NCBI RefSeq assembly: GCF_028207065.1
Contig: NZ_JAQLFP010000018.1
Location: 1-56,056, forward strand
From: Collinsella aerofaciens
GTDB taxonomy: Bacteria; Actinomycetota; Coriobacteriia; Coriobacteriales; Coriobacteriaceae
DNA length: 56,056 nucleotides
Direction of reading: 5' to 3'
In this document: piece by piece, positions 16,171-24,867 of the stretch
Position numbering within the stretch: the first letter of the stretch is position 1
Layout of the letters: each line of letters begins with the position of its first letter
Position numbers and translations under genes: made by a program
Notes under the pieces: generated by a model
What the model saw: the letters and a program-made list of their open reading frames with translations, nothing else
Databases searched by the model: none
What the model was told of the DNA's origin: nothing

Positions 16171-17613
16171 GTGCTTAATAGATTCCGCATGCTTGTCGCC
16201 TGTGCTTTGACCCTCGCGCTTTGCTGGGTGCCGGGATTTGCGTTTGCTGGGGACGCTGAGGACGGGGCCCAGGTTGCTGCGACCGCTCATGGGCTTTCCT
16301 ATGGGATCGAGGGTTTTGAGCGGCTGTCCAAGGGGACCGCTCGTGCCATGGAGGGCCAGCCTGAGGGCTACCGGTTTCCCGTTGACGAGGACGTGGACCT
16401 TGTAGTGGCGCCCGCTGCCGATCGCGTTGTGGTGTGGATATCGCCCAAGGCAGTCGAGAAGTATGGATTGGATCCGCAGGACAACGAGTGCGTATCGGGT
16501 CTCAAGGCCCTTGTCTGTGAGCTCGACAGCGCAAACTGCATGGGAGGTGCGCAGCTAGGGGACGTGGATCTTCCTTGGTATGTCACGGCGGAAACAACGT
16601 TTGATGCCGGCGGGTATACCTATGGCTTTGATGTGCGTGGTGCGGATGGGGACCGCTATGTGGTGATTGCGTCAGCCTCGGGTGATGCCAAGGGCGGCGC
16701 GCGTTGGCTTGATAGCGCTCAAATGGTAGAGGCGTCGTCTGTCGCGTTGCGGGATGAGCAGGGGCCCTTGACCTCTCTGGCTTCCTTTTTGGGCGACATC
16801 GACTATCGCCCGTTTTGGGTGTCCGTTAAAACGAGCGGCCTTGCCCTGCTGATCTCCTTTGCGCTGGGCCTGTTCGCCGCGTGGAAGACTATGGGTACCT
16901 CGAGTCGCATCAAGGGCCTGCTCGATTCGGTCTTTACGATTCCTATGGTGCTGCCGCCCACGGTTTGTGGCTTTCTGCTCCTCATGCTGTTTGGCCGCTC
17001 GACCGGGGTGGGCCAGTGGCTCATCGCGCATGGCATCTCGATTGTCTTTACGTGGCCGGCGGCGGTGATCTCTGCCGTGGTGGTGTCGTTCCCGCTCGTC
17101 TATCGTACGGCACTCGGAGCCTTCGAGAGCCTCGACACGCAGATGCTCGACGCCGCGCGAACCTTGGGATGGTCCGAGTGTCGCATCTTTACCAAGCTCA
17201 TGATGCCGCTCGGCTGGCCCTCGATTGCCGCCGGCACGGTGCTCGCCTTTGCCCGCGCGATGGGCGAGTTTGGCTGCACCCTGTTCTTTGCGGGCAACTA
17301 CGCCGGTATTACGCAGACCATTCCCATCGCCATCTACTTTGAGTGGATGGGCGGCAACACGTCGGTGGCCCTCTTTTGGGTCGTCGTCGTGATCGTGTTT
17401 AGTTTCCTGGTCATTTTGTTCATCAATATGTACACGGCGCATTCGCAAAAGTACCGCGAGCGCGGCCTGTCCCGCGCGGAGCGCAAGCAGGCCAAGCGGC
17501 TGGGCAGCCAGACCGATTCGCTCGACCCGGTCGGCGGCGATGCCTTGCGCATCGATCGCGAGGCGCTGGCCGAGCTTATGCGCGACGACGCAGCACCGCA
17601 GGGAGGTCGATAA
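16171..17613 (+). CDS. modB: molybdate ABC permease with an N-terminal extracytoplasmic domain
   Basis: Membrane channel subunit for molybdate import. From residue about 214 it is an ordinary ModB: five membrane spans, LLDSVFTIPMVLPPTVCG, and the ABC-contact (EAA) loop DAARTLGWSECRIF with FARAMGEFG. Ahead of this are a hydrophobic start (residues 1-26, ending FAFA) and about 185 polar residues with no recognised fold. Total is 480 residues against roughly 225 for a typical ModB. Canonical ModB has its N terminus outside, so an exported domain fits the topology. GTG 16171 is preferred because GGAG lies six bases upstream. A charged cytoplasmic tail of about 55 residues is also unusual. Confidence 0.9.
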   Translation: MLNRFRMLVACALTLALCWVPGFAFAGDAEDGAQVAATAHGLSYGIEGFERLSKGTARAMEGQPEGYRFPVDEDVDLVVAPAADRVVVWISPKAVEKYGLDPQDNECVSGLKALVCELDSANCMGGAQLGDVDLPWYVTAETTFDAGGYTYGFDVRGADGDRYVVIASASGDAKGGARWLDSAQMVEASSVALRDEQGPLTSLASFLGDIDYRPFWVSVKTSGLALLISFALGLFAAWKTMGTSSRIKGLLDSVFTIPMVLPPTVCGFLLLMLFGRSTGVGQWLIAHGISIVFTWPAAVISAVVVSFPLVYRTALGAFESLDTQMLDAARTLGWSECRIFTKLMMPLGWPSIAAGTVLAFARAMGEFGCTLFFAGNYAGITQTIPIAIYFEWMGGNTSVALFWVVVVIVFSFLVILFINMYTAHSQKYRERGLSRAERKQAKRLGSQTDSLDPVGGDALRIDREALAELMRDDAAPQGGR

Positions 17614-17616
17614 GCT

Positions 17617-18687
17617 ATGTCGCTCGTTTTGGATATCAAAAAACGCTATCCCGGGTTTATGCTCGACATGCAGCTTGAGGCCGGCGAGGAGCGTGTGGCG
17701 CTGCTGGGCGCCTCGGGCTGTGGCAAGAGCTGCACGCTGCGCTGCATTGCCGGTGTGGAGACGCCCGACGAGGGAAAGATCGTCGTCAACGGCGTGACCT
17801 TCTTTGACTCTGCGGCGGGCATCAACCTTTCGCCCCAGGAGCGAAAAAGCGCCCTGATGTTTCAAAACTATCAGCTGTTCCCTAATATGACGGTGGCCGA
17901 TAACGTGTGCGCCGGCGTTGAGGGTGCAGGTGACGCCGCAGCGCGCAGACAACTTGCCGAGCGCTACCTGGGCATCTTTGGACTGGCCAACTTTGCCGAC
18001 CGTTATCCCGCGCGCCTCTCGGGCGGCCAGCAGCAGCGTGTGGCGCTTGCTCGCATGGTGGCGGCACACCCGGGCATTTTTATGTTCGACGAGCCCATGA
18101 GCGCGCTCGACGCGTATCTCAAGAGCGCGCTTGAGCAGAACATGCTCGACCTGTTCGATGTGTGCAACCGTACCGTGCTCTACGTGAGCCACGACATCGA
18201 CGAAGCATGCCGTCTGTGCGAGCGCATCTGCGTGATGCACAACGGGCATGTTGAGGAGGTCGGCTCCGTCGAGGACGTGGTTCGACGCCCGCAAACGTTG
18301 GCCGCGCTGCGCTTGACGGGCTGCAAGAACACAAGCCGTGCGCGCAAGATCGGCGACGAAGAAGTTGAGGCCCTCGACTGGGGCATGACCTTCAACGTGG
18401 GCCGTGAGGTTCCCGATAACGTGGCGTACCTGGGTATTCGTGCGAGCTACTTCCATGTGGACAACCGTGCCGAGCGGGGTCGCAACAGCTATGACCTGCA
18501 CGTGGCCCGCGTGAGCGATTCGCGTTTTGAGCGCCTGGTGCTGCTGGACGCGCCGCGTGCCGATGCGCCGACGCGCCTGCAGTGGAAGGTCAACAAAGTG
18601 GGCATGCCTGTCGACGAGCTGCCGCAAGCAGGCGAGACGCTGCGCATGCATTTTGATGCCAGCAAGATCCATTTGGTTTGTCGATAG
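17617..18687 (+). CDS. modC: molybdate ABC transporter ATP-binding protein
   Basis: ATPase driving ModB. The 356-residue protein has Walker A GASGCGKS (residues 31-38), the Q-loop QNYQLF, signature LSGGQQQRVALARM, Walker B FMFDEPMSALDA and the switch His in YVSHDIDEA. A C-terminal regulatory region of about 130 residues follows, in the position of the usual TOBE/MOP molybdate-sensing domain but divergent. It starts three bases after the modB stop with GGGAGG upstream. A hairpin terminator lies 11 bases beyond the stop. Confidence 0.94.
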   Translation: MSLVLDIKKRYPGFMLDMQLEAGEERVALLGASGCGKSCTLRCIAGVETPDEGKIVVNGVTFFDSAAGINLSPQERKSALMFQNYQLFPNMTVADNVCAGVEGAGDAAARRQLAERYLGIFGLANFADRYPARLSGGQQQRVALARMVAAHPGIFMFDEPMSALDAYLKSALEQNMLDLFDVCNRTVLYVSHDIDEACRLCERICVMHNGHVEEVGSVEDVVRRPQTLAALRLTGCKNTSRARKIGDEEVEALDWGMTFNVGREVPDNVAYLGIRASYFHVDNRAERGRNSYDLHVARVSDSRFERLVLLDAPRADAPTRLQWKVNKVGMPVDELPQAGETLRMHFDASKIHLVCR

Positions 18688-18698
18688 CGCCGGGTAAC

Positions 18699-18734
18699 GC
18701 CGTCGGGGGATATAAGCCTCGGCGGCTTTGTTTT
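18699..18734 (+). terminator. terminator of the mod operon
   Basis: Ten-base-pair stem (GCCGTCGGGG with CCTCGGCGGC, including two G-U pairs), eight-base loop, followed by TTTGTTTT. Confidence 0.8.
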
Positions 18735-18764
18735 CGCCGTTCGCCGAATGAGGTATGACAAACT

Positions 18765-18785
18765 ATTATTAATCAAGATAATAAT
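18765..18785. promoter_or_regulatory. ATTATTA/TAATAAT palindrome after modC
   Basis: Perfect 7-bp inverted repeat with a 7-base centre, at the start of the 430-base gap before the selenium operon. It shares the ATTATT half-site with the inverted repeat upstream of modA, suggesting a common regulator for the two operons. Confidence 0.4.
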
Positions 18786-18822
18786 TTATTAGACAACGGC
18801 ACACGACGCTGTCGTACGAATG

Positions 18823-18871
18823 TCAACGGTGTTCGCATGGTCGATGACCGTTGATATAGTTGACCTCAACT
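18823..18871. promoter_or_regulatory. two nested-type inverted repeats upstream of the selenium operon
   Basis: TCAACGGT (18823-18830) and ACCGTTGA (18847-18854) are a perfect 8-bp inverted repeat. Four bases later AGTTGA-CC-TCAACT (18858-18871) is a second one. Both share a GTTGA core, so one regulator may bind at several positions. TATAGT at 18855-18860 could be part of a -10 box. The remainder of the gap up to 19118 holds only a tiny reading frame and the dehydratase-family ribosome site. Confidence 0.45.
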
Positions 18872-18890
18872 GGTTAAGGAGGGTGCGCAC

Positions 18891-18959
18891 ATGCCGCAGA
18901 CGACATACATTTGCCGCGTTGCCGCGCGCGCCCTGTATATGGCTCGGAGTCGCATATGA
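18891..18959 (+). CDS. possible 22-residue leader peptide
   Basis: A very strong ribosome site (AAGGAGG, eight bases before the ATG) precedes a 22-codon frame, MPQTTYICRVAARALYMARSRI, ending in TGA. The stop overlaps another ATG (ATGA at 18955) whose frame runs 57 codons into the start of the next gene. The ribosome site is better than those of most real genes here, and the peptide lies in the leader of the selenium operon. It could be a regulatory leader peptide; no family is recognised. Confidence 0.35.
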   Translation: MPQTTYICRVAARALYMARSRI

Positions 18960-19118
18960 GCAGGTATGTTCACGGCTCCGGGAGAGACGACGCACAACTA
19001 AATAATCGACCGCAAAGCAGGTTCCCTAAAATTCCGGGTTTGAGCACGGCCGGGCAATCGCCGTCCGTCGTGCATCGATACCGCTGTTATCCGTTTTTGG
19101 TTCGAGAGGGGAACCGTT

Positions 19119-20402
19119 ATGGCTGAAGAATTCGATTTCCATCCGATGTGGGAGAGCCTCGGCATGAATCTTGCCGACCACGATATGCTGCTGGGCGCCG
19201 TGGGCCAGATGTACGGGGACATGTTCCTGTCGCAGAACAACCGCCCCAAGTCCACGTCCTACTTGGACTTTGTGGCCACCAACATCCATAGCGGCCGCAT
19301 TAAGGAGATGCTCGACAAGAAGGAGGCTGGCGAGGCCACCAAAATCGTGGGCTCGTTCTGCGTGTACGTGCCCGAGGAGATCGTGCTTGCCTGTGACGGC
19401 ATTCCCGTTGGTCTGTGCTCGGGTGCCGATTGGGCAACGGACAAGGTCGAGGAGCACTTGCCGCGCAACACTTGTCCGCTTATCAAGAGCTTTGCCGGCT
19501 TTAAGCTGGGTGAGGTCTGCCCCTGCATCGAGTCGAGTGACTTGGTGGTAGGCGAGAACACCTGCGATGGCAAGAAGAAGGCCTACGAGTTTTTTGCCAC
19601 GCAAAAGAACATGTACGTCATGGATATTCCCAACGTGCACGACGAGTCGACGCTCGTGACCTGGAAGGCCGAGGTTAAAAAGCTCGCCGCCAAGATTGAG
19701 GAAGAGTGCGGCGTCACGATTACGCCTGAGCGTCTGAAGGCCGCCATCCGCGCCGTCAATGAGAAGCGTCGCGCCCTGCAGCGCCTCGCTGCCACGCGCG
19801 CTGCCGACCCAGCGCCCATTAGCGGTCTCGACAGCCTGCTGACCGTTCAGGCCGCCTTTACGGACGACACGCCGCGTCTGACCGGAGCCATCAACGATAT
19901 GGCGGCCGAGTGTGAGCAGCGTGTCGAGGCCGGAGAGGGCGTGGCGCCCAAGGGAACCAAGCGCATCCTGTACACCGGCACGCCCATGGCCGTGCCCAAC
20001 TGGAAGCTGTTCAACCTCATCGAGAAGGCCGGCGGCGTTGTGGTGGGCGAGGAGTCCTGCACGGGTTCGCGCTATTACAAGGACTTGGTCGATGAGTCCG
20101 GTGAGACGGTTGACGAGATGCTCGATGCTATCGCCGAGCGCTACTTTAAGATCAACTGTGCCGTCTTTACGCCCAACGACCAGCGTATGAAGGACATTGT
20201 CCAGATGGCCAAGAACCTGCATGCCGACGGCATTGTCGACGTGGCCCTGCAGTTCTGCACGCTCTACGAGATGGAGTCGTTTGCCGTGGAGAAGGCCGCC
20301 GAGGAGGCCGGCATTCCGTTTATGCACATCACGACCGACTACGCCGGCGAGGATGCAGGCCAACTGCAAACCAGGATTGAGGCTTTCTTGGAAACCATTT
20401 AG
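19119..20402 (+). CDS. double-cubane-cluster anaerobic reductase / 2-hydroxyacyl-CoA dehydratase D family (paralogue 1)
   Basis: Iron-sulfur protein of the HgdB/YjiM family. Members either dehydrate 2-hydroxyacyl-CoAs as dimers with a partner subunit or, as homodimers with a double-cubane [8Fe-9S] cluster, perform ATP-driven low-potential reductions. The 427-residue protein has cysteines at [29 protein letters not shown] and ENTCDGKKK, then a second Rossmann-like half with [14 protein letters not shown]. No second dehydratase subunit type or CoA-transferase gene is nearby, and the next gene is a paralogue, so the reductase reading is favoured. It has about 30 extra N-terminal residues compared with its neighbour. 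GAGAGGGG precedes the ATG. Confidence 0.82.
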   Translation: MAEEFDFHPMWESLGMNLADHDMLLGAVGQMYGDMFLSQNNRPKSTSYLDFVATNIHSGRIKEMLDKKEAGEATKIVGSFCVYVPEEIVLACDGIPVGLCSGADWATDKVEEHLPRNTCPLIKSFAGFKLGEVCPCIESSDLVVGENTCDGKKKAYEFFATQKNMYVMDIPNVHDESTLVTWKAEVKKLAAKIEEECGVTITPERLKAAIRAVNEKRRALQRLAATRAADPAPISGLDSLLTVQAAFTDDTPRLTGAINDMAAECEQRVEAGEGVAPKGTKRILYTGTPMAVPNWKLFNLIEKAGGVVVGEESCTGSRYYKDLVDESGETVDEMLDAIAERYFKINCAVFTPNDQRMKDIVQMAKNLHADGIVDVALQFCTLYEMESFAVEKAAEEAGIPFMHITTDYAGEDAGQLQTRIEAFLETI

Positions 20403-20417
20403 GACTATTCGTCCTGG

Positions 20418-20520
20418 CGGCTTCCCCAGGCACCCGATCTTGCCGTTCAAACCGTCGCTTGCATACCCAAAGTACGCGGCGCTCCTCTTTCACGGCAACC
20501 TCGGGCACCTGGGAAAGCCG
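20418..20520 (+). repeat. ~100-nt structured element, copy B
   Basis: Two 29-base arms (20418-20446 and 20492-20520) are complementary at 24 of 29 positions and enclose about 45 bases. TGCCGTTCAAACCGTCG at 20441-20457 matches copy A near rnpB with two substitutions, and the right arms share CTTTCA-rGG-nA-CC. It lies between the two reductase paralogues, 33 bases before the second start codon, where it could set relative expression or protect one mRNA segment. Confidence 0.55.
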
Positions 20521-20553
20521 TTTCCTTGGTTGGTTAAAAGGTTTAGGAGTTAT

Positions 20554-21717
20554 ATGTCGGAAAATAATGAACAGCCGTTGCCGCGCACGTTTGAGGAGTT
20601 CAACGAGCAACGCAAAGCGGCGTTTATTCGCGTCAAGGATTATAAGCAGGCGGGTAATCGCCTGGTCGGCTTTTTGTGCAGCTATACGCCGCTCGAGATT
20701 ATCGATGCCGCGGGGGCTGCGAGCGTGGCTCTGTGCGGTACGTCCGATGAGGTGATTCCCGAGGCCGAGAAGGTGCTGCCGGCAAACCTGTGCCCGCTCA
20801 TCAAGTCGACCTACGGTTTTGCCTACTCGCAAAAGTGCCCGTTTACGTACTTTAGCGACATGATCATCGGCGAGACCACCTGCGACGGCAAGAAGAAGAT
20901 GTACGAGCTACTCAACGAGCTCAAGCGCACGCACATTCTGCATCTTCCGCAGGGTCGCGATCGTGCCTACGAGCGTGAAGGCTGGTACGAGGAGTGCCGC
21001 CTGCTCAAGGAGGAGCTCGAGGGCTTCTACGGCATCACGATTACCGACGATGACCTGCGCGCTGCCGTCCGTCGTCGCAACCGCTTGCGTGCGGCCCAGC
21101 TCGAGATGTTTGCGCTGCAGGCTAACCAGCCGGCGGCCATGAGCGGCGTCGACCTGATGAGCACCATGTTTGCCGGTACGTTCAGCTTTGATTTCGAGGC
21201 CTATACGCAGCAGCTGGAGCAAAAGGTCGCCAAGCTGCGCGAGGCCTACGACGCGGGCGAGCGCCCGGTCGCGGCGGATGCCAAGCGCATTCTGATCACC
21301 GGCTGCCCGGTGGGCGGCGTGATTAACAAGATCGGTCGCACCATCGAGTCCAACGGCGGTGTGGTCGTGTGCATGGACGACTGCTCGGGCGAGCGCACGG
21401 CGGCCATGATGATCGACCCGGAGGCTCCCGACATCCTGCGCGGCATCGCCGACCGCTACCTGGATATCAACTGCTCGGTCATGACGCCCAATGACGGTCG
21501 TATGGAAAACACGCTGGCCATGTGCGAGAAGTATCACGTCGATGGCGTAGTGGAGAGCGTGCTGCAGGCCTGCCACACCTTTAACGTTGAGAGTGCGCGA
21601 ATGCAGGAGGTTGTCGAGGGTGCGGGTATTCCGTATATGAAGATCGAGACCGACTACAGCAACGGTGACATGGGCCAGATCGAGACCCGCATCGCCGCCT
21701 TCATCGAAACCCTGTAG
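20554..21717 (+). CDS. double-cubane-cluster anaerobic reductase / 2-hydroxyacyl-CoA dehydratase D family (paralogue 2)
   Basis: Second HgdB/YjiM-type iron-sulfur protein, 387 residues. The cysteine pattern parallels paralogue 1: [35 protein letters not shown] and ETTCDGKKK. The C-terminal half contains [14 protein letters not shown] and [10 protein letters not shown], where paralogue 1 has [11 protein letters not shown]. It may form a heterodimer with paralogue 1 or act as an independent homodimer on another substrate. TTTAGGAGT precedes ATG 20554. The activase gene starts 51 bases after its stop, so one activase probably serves both proteins. Confidence 0.82.
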   Translation: MSENNEQPLPRTFEEFNEQRKAAFIRVKDYKQAGNRLVGFLCSYTPLEIIDAAGAASVALCGTSDEVIPEAEKVLPANLCPLIKSTYGFAYSQKCPFTYFSDMIIGETTCDGKKKMYELLNELKRTHILHLPQGRDRAYEREGWYEECRLLKEELEGFYGITITDDDLRAAVRRRNRLRAAQLEMFALQANQPAAMSGVDLMSTMFAGTFSFDFEAYTQQLEQKVAKLREAYDAGERPVAADAKRILITGCPVGGVINKIGRTIESNGGVVVCMDDCSGERTAAMMIDPEAPDILRGIADRYLDINCSVMTPNDGRMENTLAMCEKYHVDGVVESVLQACHTFNVESARMQEVVEGAGIPYMKIETDYSNGDMGQIETRIAAFIETL

Positions 21718-21767
21718 GACAAATGCGGCAAAGGGATAGCTGCATTGCCGCATAGAAGGAGGATGCC

Positions 21768-22532
21768 GTGGTTGGCATTGGTATCGACATAGGCTCGACG
21801 GCCGCGAAGGCTGCGGTGTTGGAGACGGACAGCGCCATTGCGTGGACCTGCGTCATGCCGACGGGGTATTCGTCGGTCGATGCGGCCGAGCGCCTACGCG
21901 GTGAGCTCGCCGTAGCCGGCTATGACGTGACGGGCGACGATGTTCGCGTGGTCGCGACTGGCTACGGCCGTGTCGCCGTGCCCTATGCGCACAAGGTCGT
22001 GACCGAGATCACCTGCCACGGCACCGGTGCCGTGCGCCTGTTTGGCGATCACGGCACGGTGATTGACGTGGGCGGCCAGGATACCAAGGTCATCCAACTC
22101 AAGGGCGGCCGCGTGGCCAAGTTTGCCATGAACGACAAGTGCGCCGCCGGCACGGGGCGCTTTTTGGAGATCATGGCCGACCGCCTGGGCATTACCCAGC
22201 AGCAGATGGCAGACCTCGCCCGCACCGGCGAGCCTACCAAGATTTCCAGCATGTGCACGGTGTTTGCCGAAAGCGAGGTTATCAGCCTGATCGGTCGCGG
22301 TGAGCCGCGCGAGAACATTGCGCGTGGCGTGATCGACAGCGTGGTCTCGCGCGTGGCGACCATGGCCGGGCAGGCCGCGGGCGCCCCGTACTACCTGACC
22401 GGTGGCCTGTGCGAGAACGCCTTCGTGGTGGAGCGGTTGGGCGAGCTACTGGGGTCGCCGGTGACCACCTCGCCCCAGGCTCGCTTTGCCGGAGCGATCG
22501 GCGCGGCTGTCCGCGCCGCCGCCTTGGCCTAG
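21768..22532 (+). CDS. acyl-CoA dehydratase activase / double-cubane reductase activator (YjiL/HgdC-like)
   Basis: ATP-dependent electron donor that lifts electrons to the low potential needed by the two upstream iron-sulfur proteins. The 254-residue protein has the ASKHA phosphate loop GIDIGSTAAK (residues 4-13), VIDVGGQDTK, and the two cysteines that hold a [4Fe-4S] cluster across the homodimer: NDKCAAGTGRF (Cys125) and SSMCTVFAESEV (Cys163). Length is standard for the family. The start is GTG with AGAAGGAGG upstream. Its own electron source, such as a ferredoxin or flavodoxin, is not in the operon. Confidence 0.9.
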   Translation: MVGIGIDIGSTAAKAAVLETDSAIAWTCVMPTGYSSVDAAERLRGELAVAGYDVTGDDVRVVATGYGRVAVPYAHKVVTEITCHGTGAVRLFGDHGTVIDVGGQDTKVIQLKGGRVAKFAMNDKCAAGTGRFLEIMADRLGITQQQMADLARTGEPTKISSMCTVFAESEVISLIGRGEPRENIARGVIDSVVSRVATMAGQAAGAPYYLTGGLCENAFVVERLGELLGSPVTTSPQARFAGAIGAAVRAAALA

Positions 22533-22546
22533 GGGTGTACCGCGAC

Positions 22547-23764
22547 ATGCGCATCCTCAATATCTCGGCACAAAAACCAGATAGCACTGGCAGCGGCACC
22601 TACCTTGCCGCGCTCGTACGCGAGCAGATCGAGACGGGGCATCGCGCCGCCGTGCTTTGCGGCGCGGCACCGGGTGATACCCAAGGCGAGCTGGACCGGC
22701 GTGCTGCCGTGTTTGCCGTACCGTTCGAGTCGCCCGAGCTGCCGTTTCCCATCTGTGGCATGTCCGATGTCATGCCCTATCCCTCCACACGCTATCGTGA
22801 TCTGACGCCTTCGATGCTCAAGGCATTTGAGCGGGCATTTGCTGCTGCAATCGATCGAGCGGTGACTGAGTTTCGGCCCGATCTGGTGCTCTGCCATCAC
22901 CTGTATCTGGTGACCGCATTGGCGCGCGAGTGCGTCCGAGGCGTGCCGGTTGTTGCCGTGTGTCATTCGACCGACCTGCGCCAGCTGCGTTCGCATACGC
23001 TCGAACGCGATCGCATCGTAAGTGCGGTTCGTCGGCTCGATGCCGTCTTTGCGCTCCATGCTGAGCAGGCTGAGCAGATTGACCTGGTGTGCGGCGTCGA
23101 TGCCGATCGCATCCACGTGATTGGGACGGGCTACGACCATCGCGTCTTCTGCCGCGATGCAAGCGTGGCGAGGCAGCCGGGATCGCTTGTGTACGTGGGC
23201 AAGATTTGCTTTAAAAAGGGCGTCGAGTCGCTGGTTCGAGCTGTGTCATTGCCGATTGACGATGGCGTCCGCCCATCTGGCTTGGTACTTGTGGGCGGCC
23301 GCGGGGACGATGCCGAGTACGCGCGTATCGAGCGCTTGACCGCGGCCTCGGATGTGCCGGTGACGCTGGCGGGGCGCCTGGATAGCGATGGGCTCGTGCG
23401 TGCCTACCGCAGTTCCGACGTCTTTGTGCTGCCTTCGTTTTACGAGGGTCTGCCGCTCGTGACGATCGAGGCCCTCGCGTGCGGCTGCAAAGTTGTGGCG
23501 ACCGATTTGCCCGGCGTTCGTCCCTGGATGGAGGCGATGCTTCCCGGTGCTCCCGTGACGTGGGTGGCGTCGCCGCGTATGACGGATGTCGACACGCCCG
23601 TGGCGGCCGACCTTCCGTTGTTTGAGCGCGCACTGGCAGATGCTATCGCGCAGGCGCTTGCGGCGCCGCTTTCGACGTTCGAGCCGTCGGCGGTCTCTTG
23701 GGAAGCGTGCCTGGCGCGTATACTTAAAGTCGTTGATTTGTTGGAAGGGGGTTCGTATGGCTAA
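22547..23764 (+). CDS. GT4-family glycosyltransferase, coupled to selD
   Basis: Retaining GT-B glycosyltransferase: N-terminal acceptor half beginning MRILNISAQKPDSTGSGTYL, C-terminal donor half with VYVGKICFKKGVESLV and the EX7E-type donor motif in SFYEGLPLVTIEALACGC. The 405-residue protein has no signal or membrane span. Its last eight bases overlap the selD start, and it lies inside the selenium operon. SenB, the selenosugar synthase of selenoneine pathways, is also a GT-B enzyme using selenophosphate, so a selenium-sugar role is plausible; an ordinary sugar acceptor cannot be excluded. GTG 22535 is an alternative start. Confidence 0.85.
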   Translation: MRILNISAQKPDSTGSGTYLAALVREQIETGHRAAVLCGAAPGDTQGELDRRAAVFAVPFESPELPFPICGMSDVMPYPSTRYRDLTPSMLKAFERAFAAAIDRAVTEFRPDLVLCHHLYLVTALARECVRGVPVVAVCHSTDLRQLRSHTLERDRIVSAVRRLDAVFALHAEQAEQIDLVCGVDADRIHVIGTGYDHRVFCRDASVARQPGSLVYVGKICFKKGVESLVRAVSLPIDDGVRPSGLVLVGGRGDDAEYARIERLTAASDVPVTLAGRLDSDGLVRAYRSSDVFVLPSFYEGLPLVTIEALACGCKVVATDLPGVRPWMEAMLPGAPVTWVASPRMTDVDTPVAADLPLFERALADAIAQALAAPLSTFEPSAVSWEACLARILKVVDLLEGGSYG

Positions 23765-24806
23765 GGACACCATGAGGCTCACGTCCATGACGGCCGCGAG
23801 CGGTTGAGCCGCTAAGTTGGCTCCCGGAGCCCTCGCCCAGGTCCTGGGCGACTTACCCAATGTGCATAACGACAACTTGCTCGTGGGGTTCGATACCTCC
23901 GACGATGCGAGCGTCTTCCGCGTAGGGGAGAACCTGGGGCTCGTGCAGTCCATCGACTTCTTCCCACCGATGGTCGATGACCCGTTCCTGTTTGGCCAGA
24001 TCGCTGCGGCCAACTCGCTGTCGGACATCTACGCCATGGGCGGGCGGCCGAGCCATGCCATGAACCTGCTATGCATACCCAGTTGCCTGGGCGTTGAGGT
24101 TGCCGGTCAGATTCTGGCGGGCGGCGCCGATAAGTGCGTCGAGGCGGGTTGCTCCATCGCGGGCGGCCACACCATCAACGACGACGAGCCCAAGTACGGT
24201 CTGTCCGTGAGCGGTTTTGTGCCACTCGACCATATGCTCGCCAACAGCGGCGCACGCGTGGGCGATGTTCTGCTGCTGACCAAGGCGATCGGCTCGGGCA
24301 TCATCACCACGGCCATTAAGGGCGAGCTCATCGAGCAGGACGAGGCCGCAGCCATGTTTGACTCGATGCGTACCCTCAACGAGGCCCCGATTCGCCTGGC
24401 CGAGGGACTCGAGCTTCACGGCTGCACCGACATCACGGGCTTTGGCCTGATCGGGCATGCGTGCGAGATGGCCGAGGGCTCGGGCGTGCAGATTGAACTT
24501 ACGTCGGGGGCGGTGCCGCTCTTTGACCAGGTGCTCGATATGGCGCGTCTGGGCATTATTCCTGCCGGTGCCTACCGCAACCAGGACTTCTTTGGCCCGC
24601 GCGTGGCTGCCGACGAGGACCTGGAGCCGGGCATGTTGGATGCGCTGTACGATCCGCAGACCTCGGGCGGTTTGCTCATCGCGGCGCCTGCTGCCGATGT
24701 GGATGGGCTTGCGCGTCGCCTGCATGCCGAGGGGCGCATCGCGGCCGTTGTCGGGCGCGTGTGTGAGGCGGAGCCGGGCGGTCCTGCCGTCCGCGTTGTT
24801 CGCTAG
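23757..24806 (+). CDS. selD: selenide, water dikinase (selenoprotein, UGA = Sec at codon 17)
   Basis: Makes selenophosphate, the selenium donor for Sec-tRNA, from selenide and ATP. A frame from ATG 23757 reads MAKDTMRLTSMTAASG-U-AAKLAPG. The TGA at 23805-23807 falls exactly at the catalytic Cys17 of E. coli SelD, with Lys20 conserved after it. The rest is typical SelD: DDASVF, QSIDFFPPMVDDPFLFGQIAAANSLSDIYAMGG, GGHTI, TDITGFGLIGHA and DPQTSGGLL. Length 349 including Sec. Hairpins directly after the UGA (GGCTCCCGGAGCC at 23819-23831, then GCCCAGGTCCTGGGC) can form the bacterial SECIS. GAAGGGGG precedes the ATG. A standard caller would wrongly start this gene about 20 codons in. Confidence 0.95.
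23808..23850 (+). promoter_or_regulatory. putative bSECIS element of selD
   Basis: Inside the coding region just 3' of the UGA, the sequence folds as GGCT-CCCG-GAGCC (23819-23831) followed by GCCCAG-G-T-CCTGGGC (about 23835-23849). The first apical loop lies within the roughly 16-37 base window after the UGA where SelB-recognised bacterial SECIS loops occur. The fold is by eye. Confidence 0.55.
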
Positions 24807-24867
24807 CCCGCACGTTTATGTAACTGTTTGCCGTTCTCTAGAACGGCTCTTTCGAAAGGAATTTGCT

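Noticed and set aside
18955..19126. 57-codon frame starting ATGA after the leader peptide and running into the first reductase gene
   Set aside because: It overlaps the real ribosome site and start of the reductase in another frame, and its composition is not protein-like.
20197..20553. Upstream extension of the second reductase
   Set aside because: The open frame extends back through the end of the first paralogue and the hairpin element. The TTTAGGAGT site and family alignment place the start at 20554.
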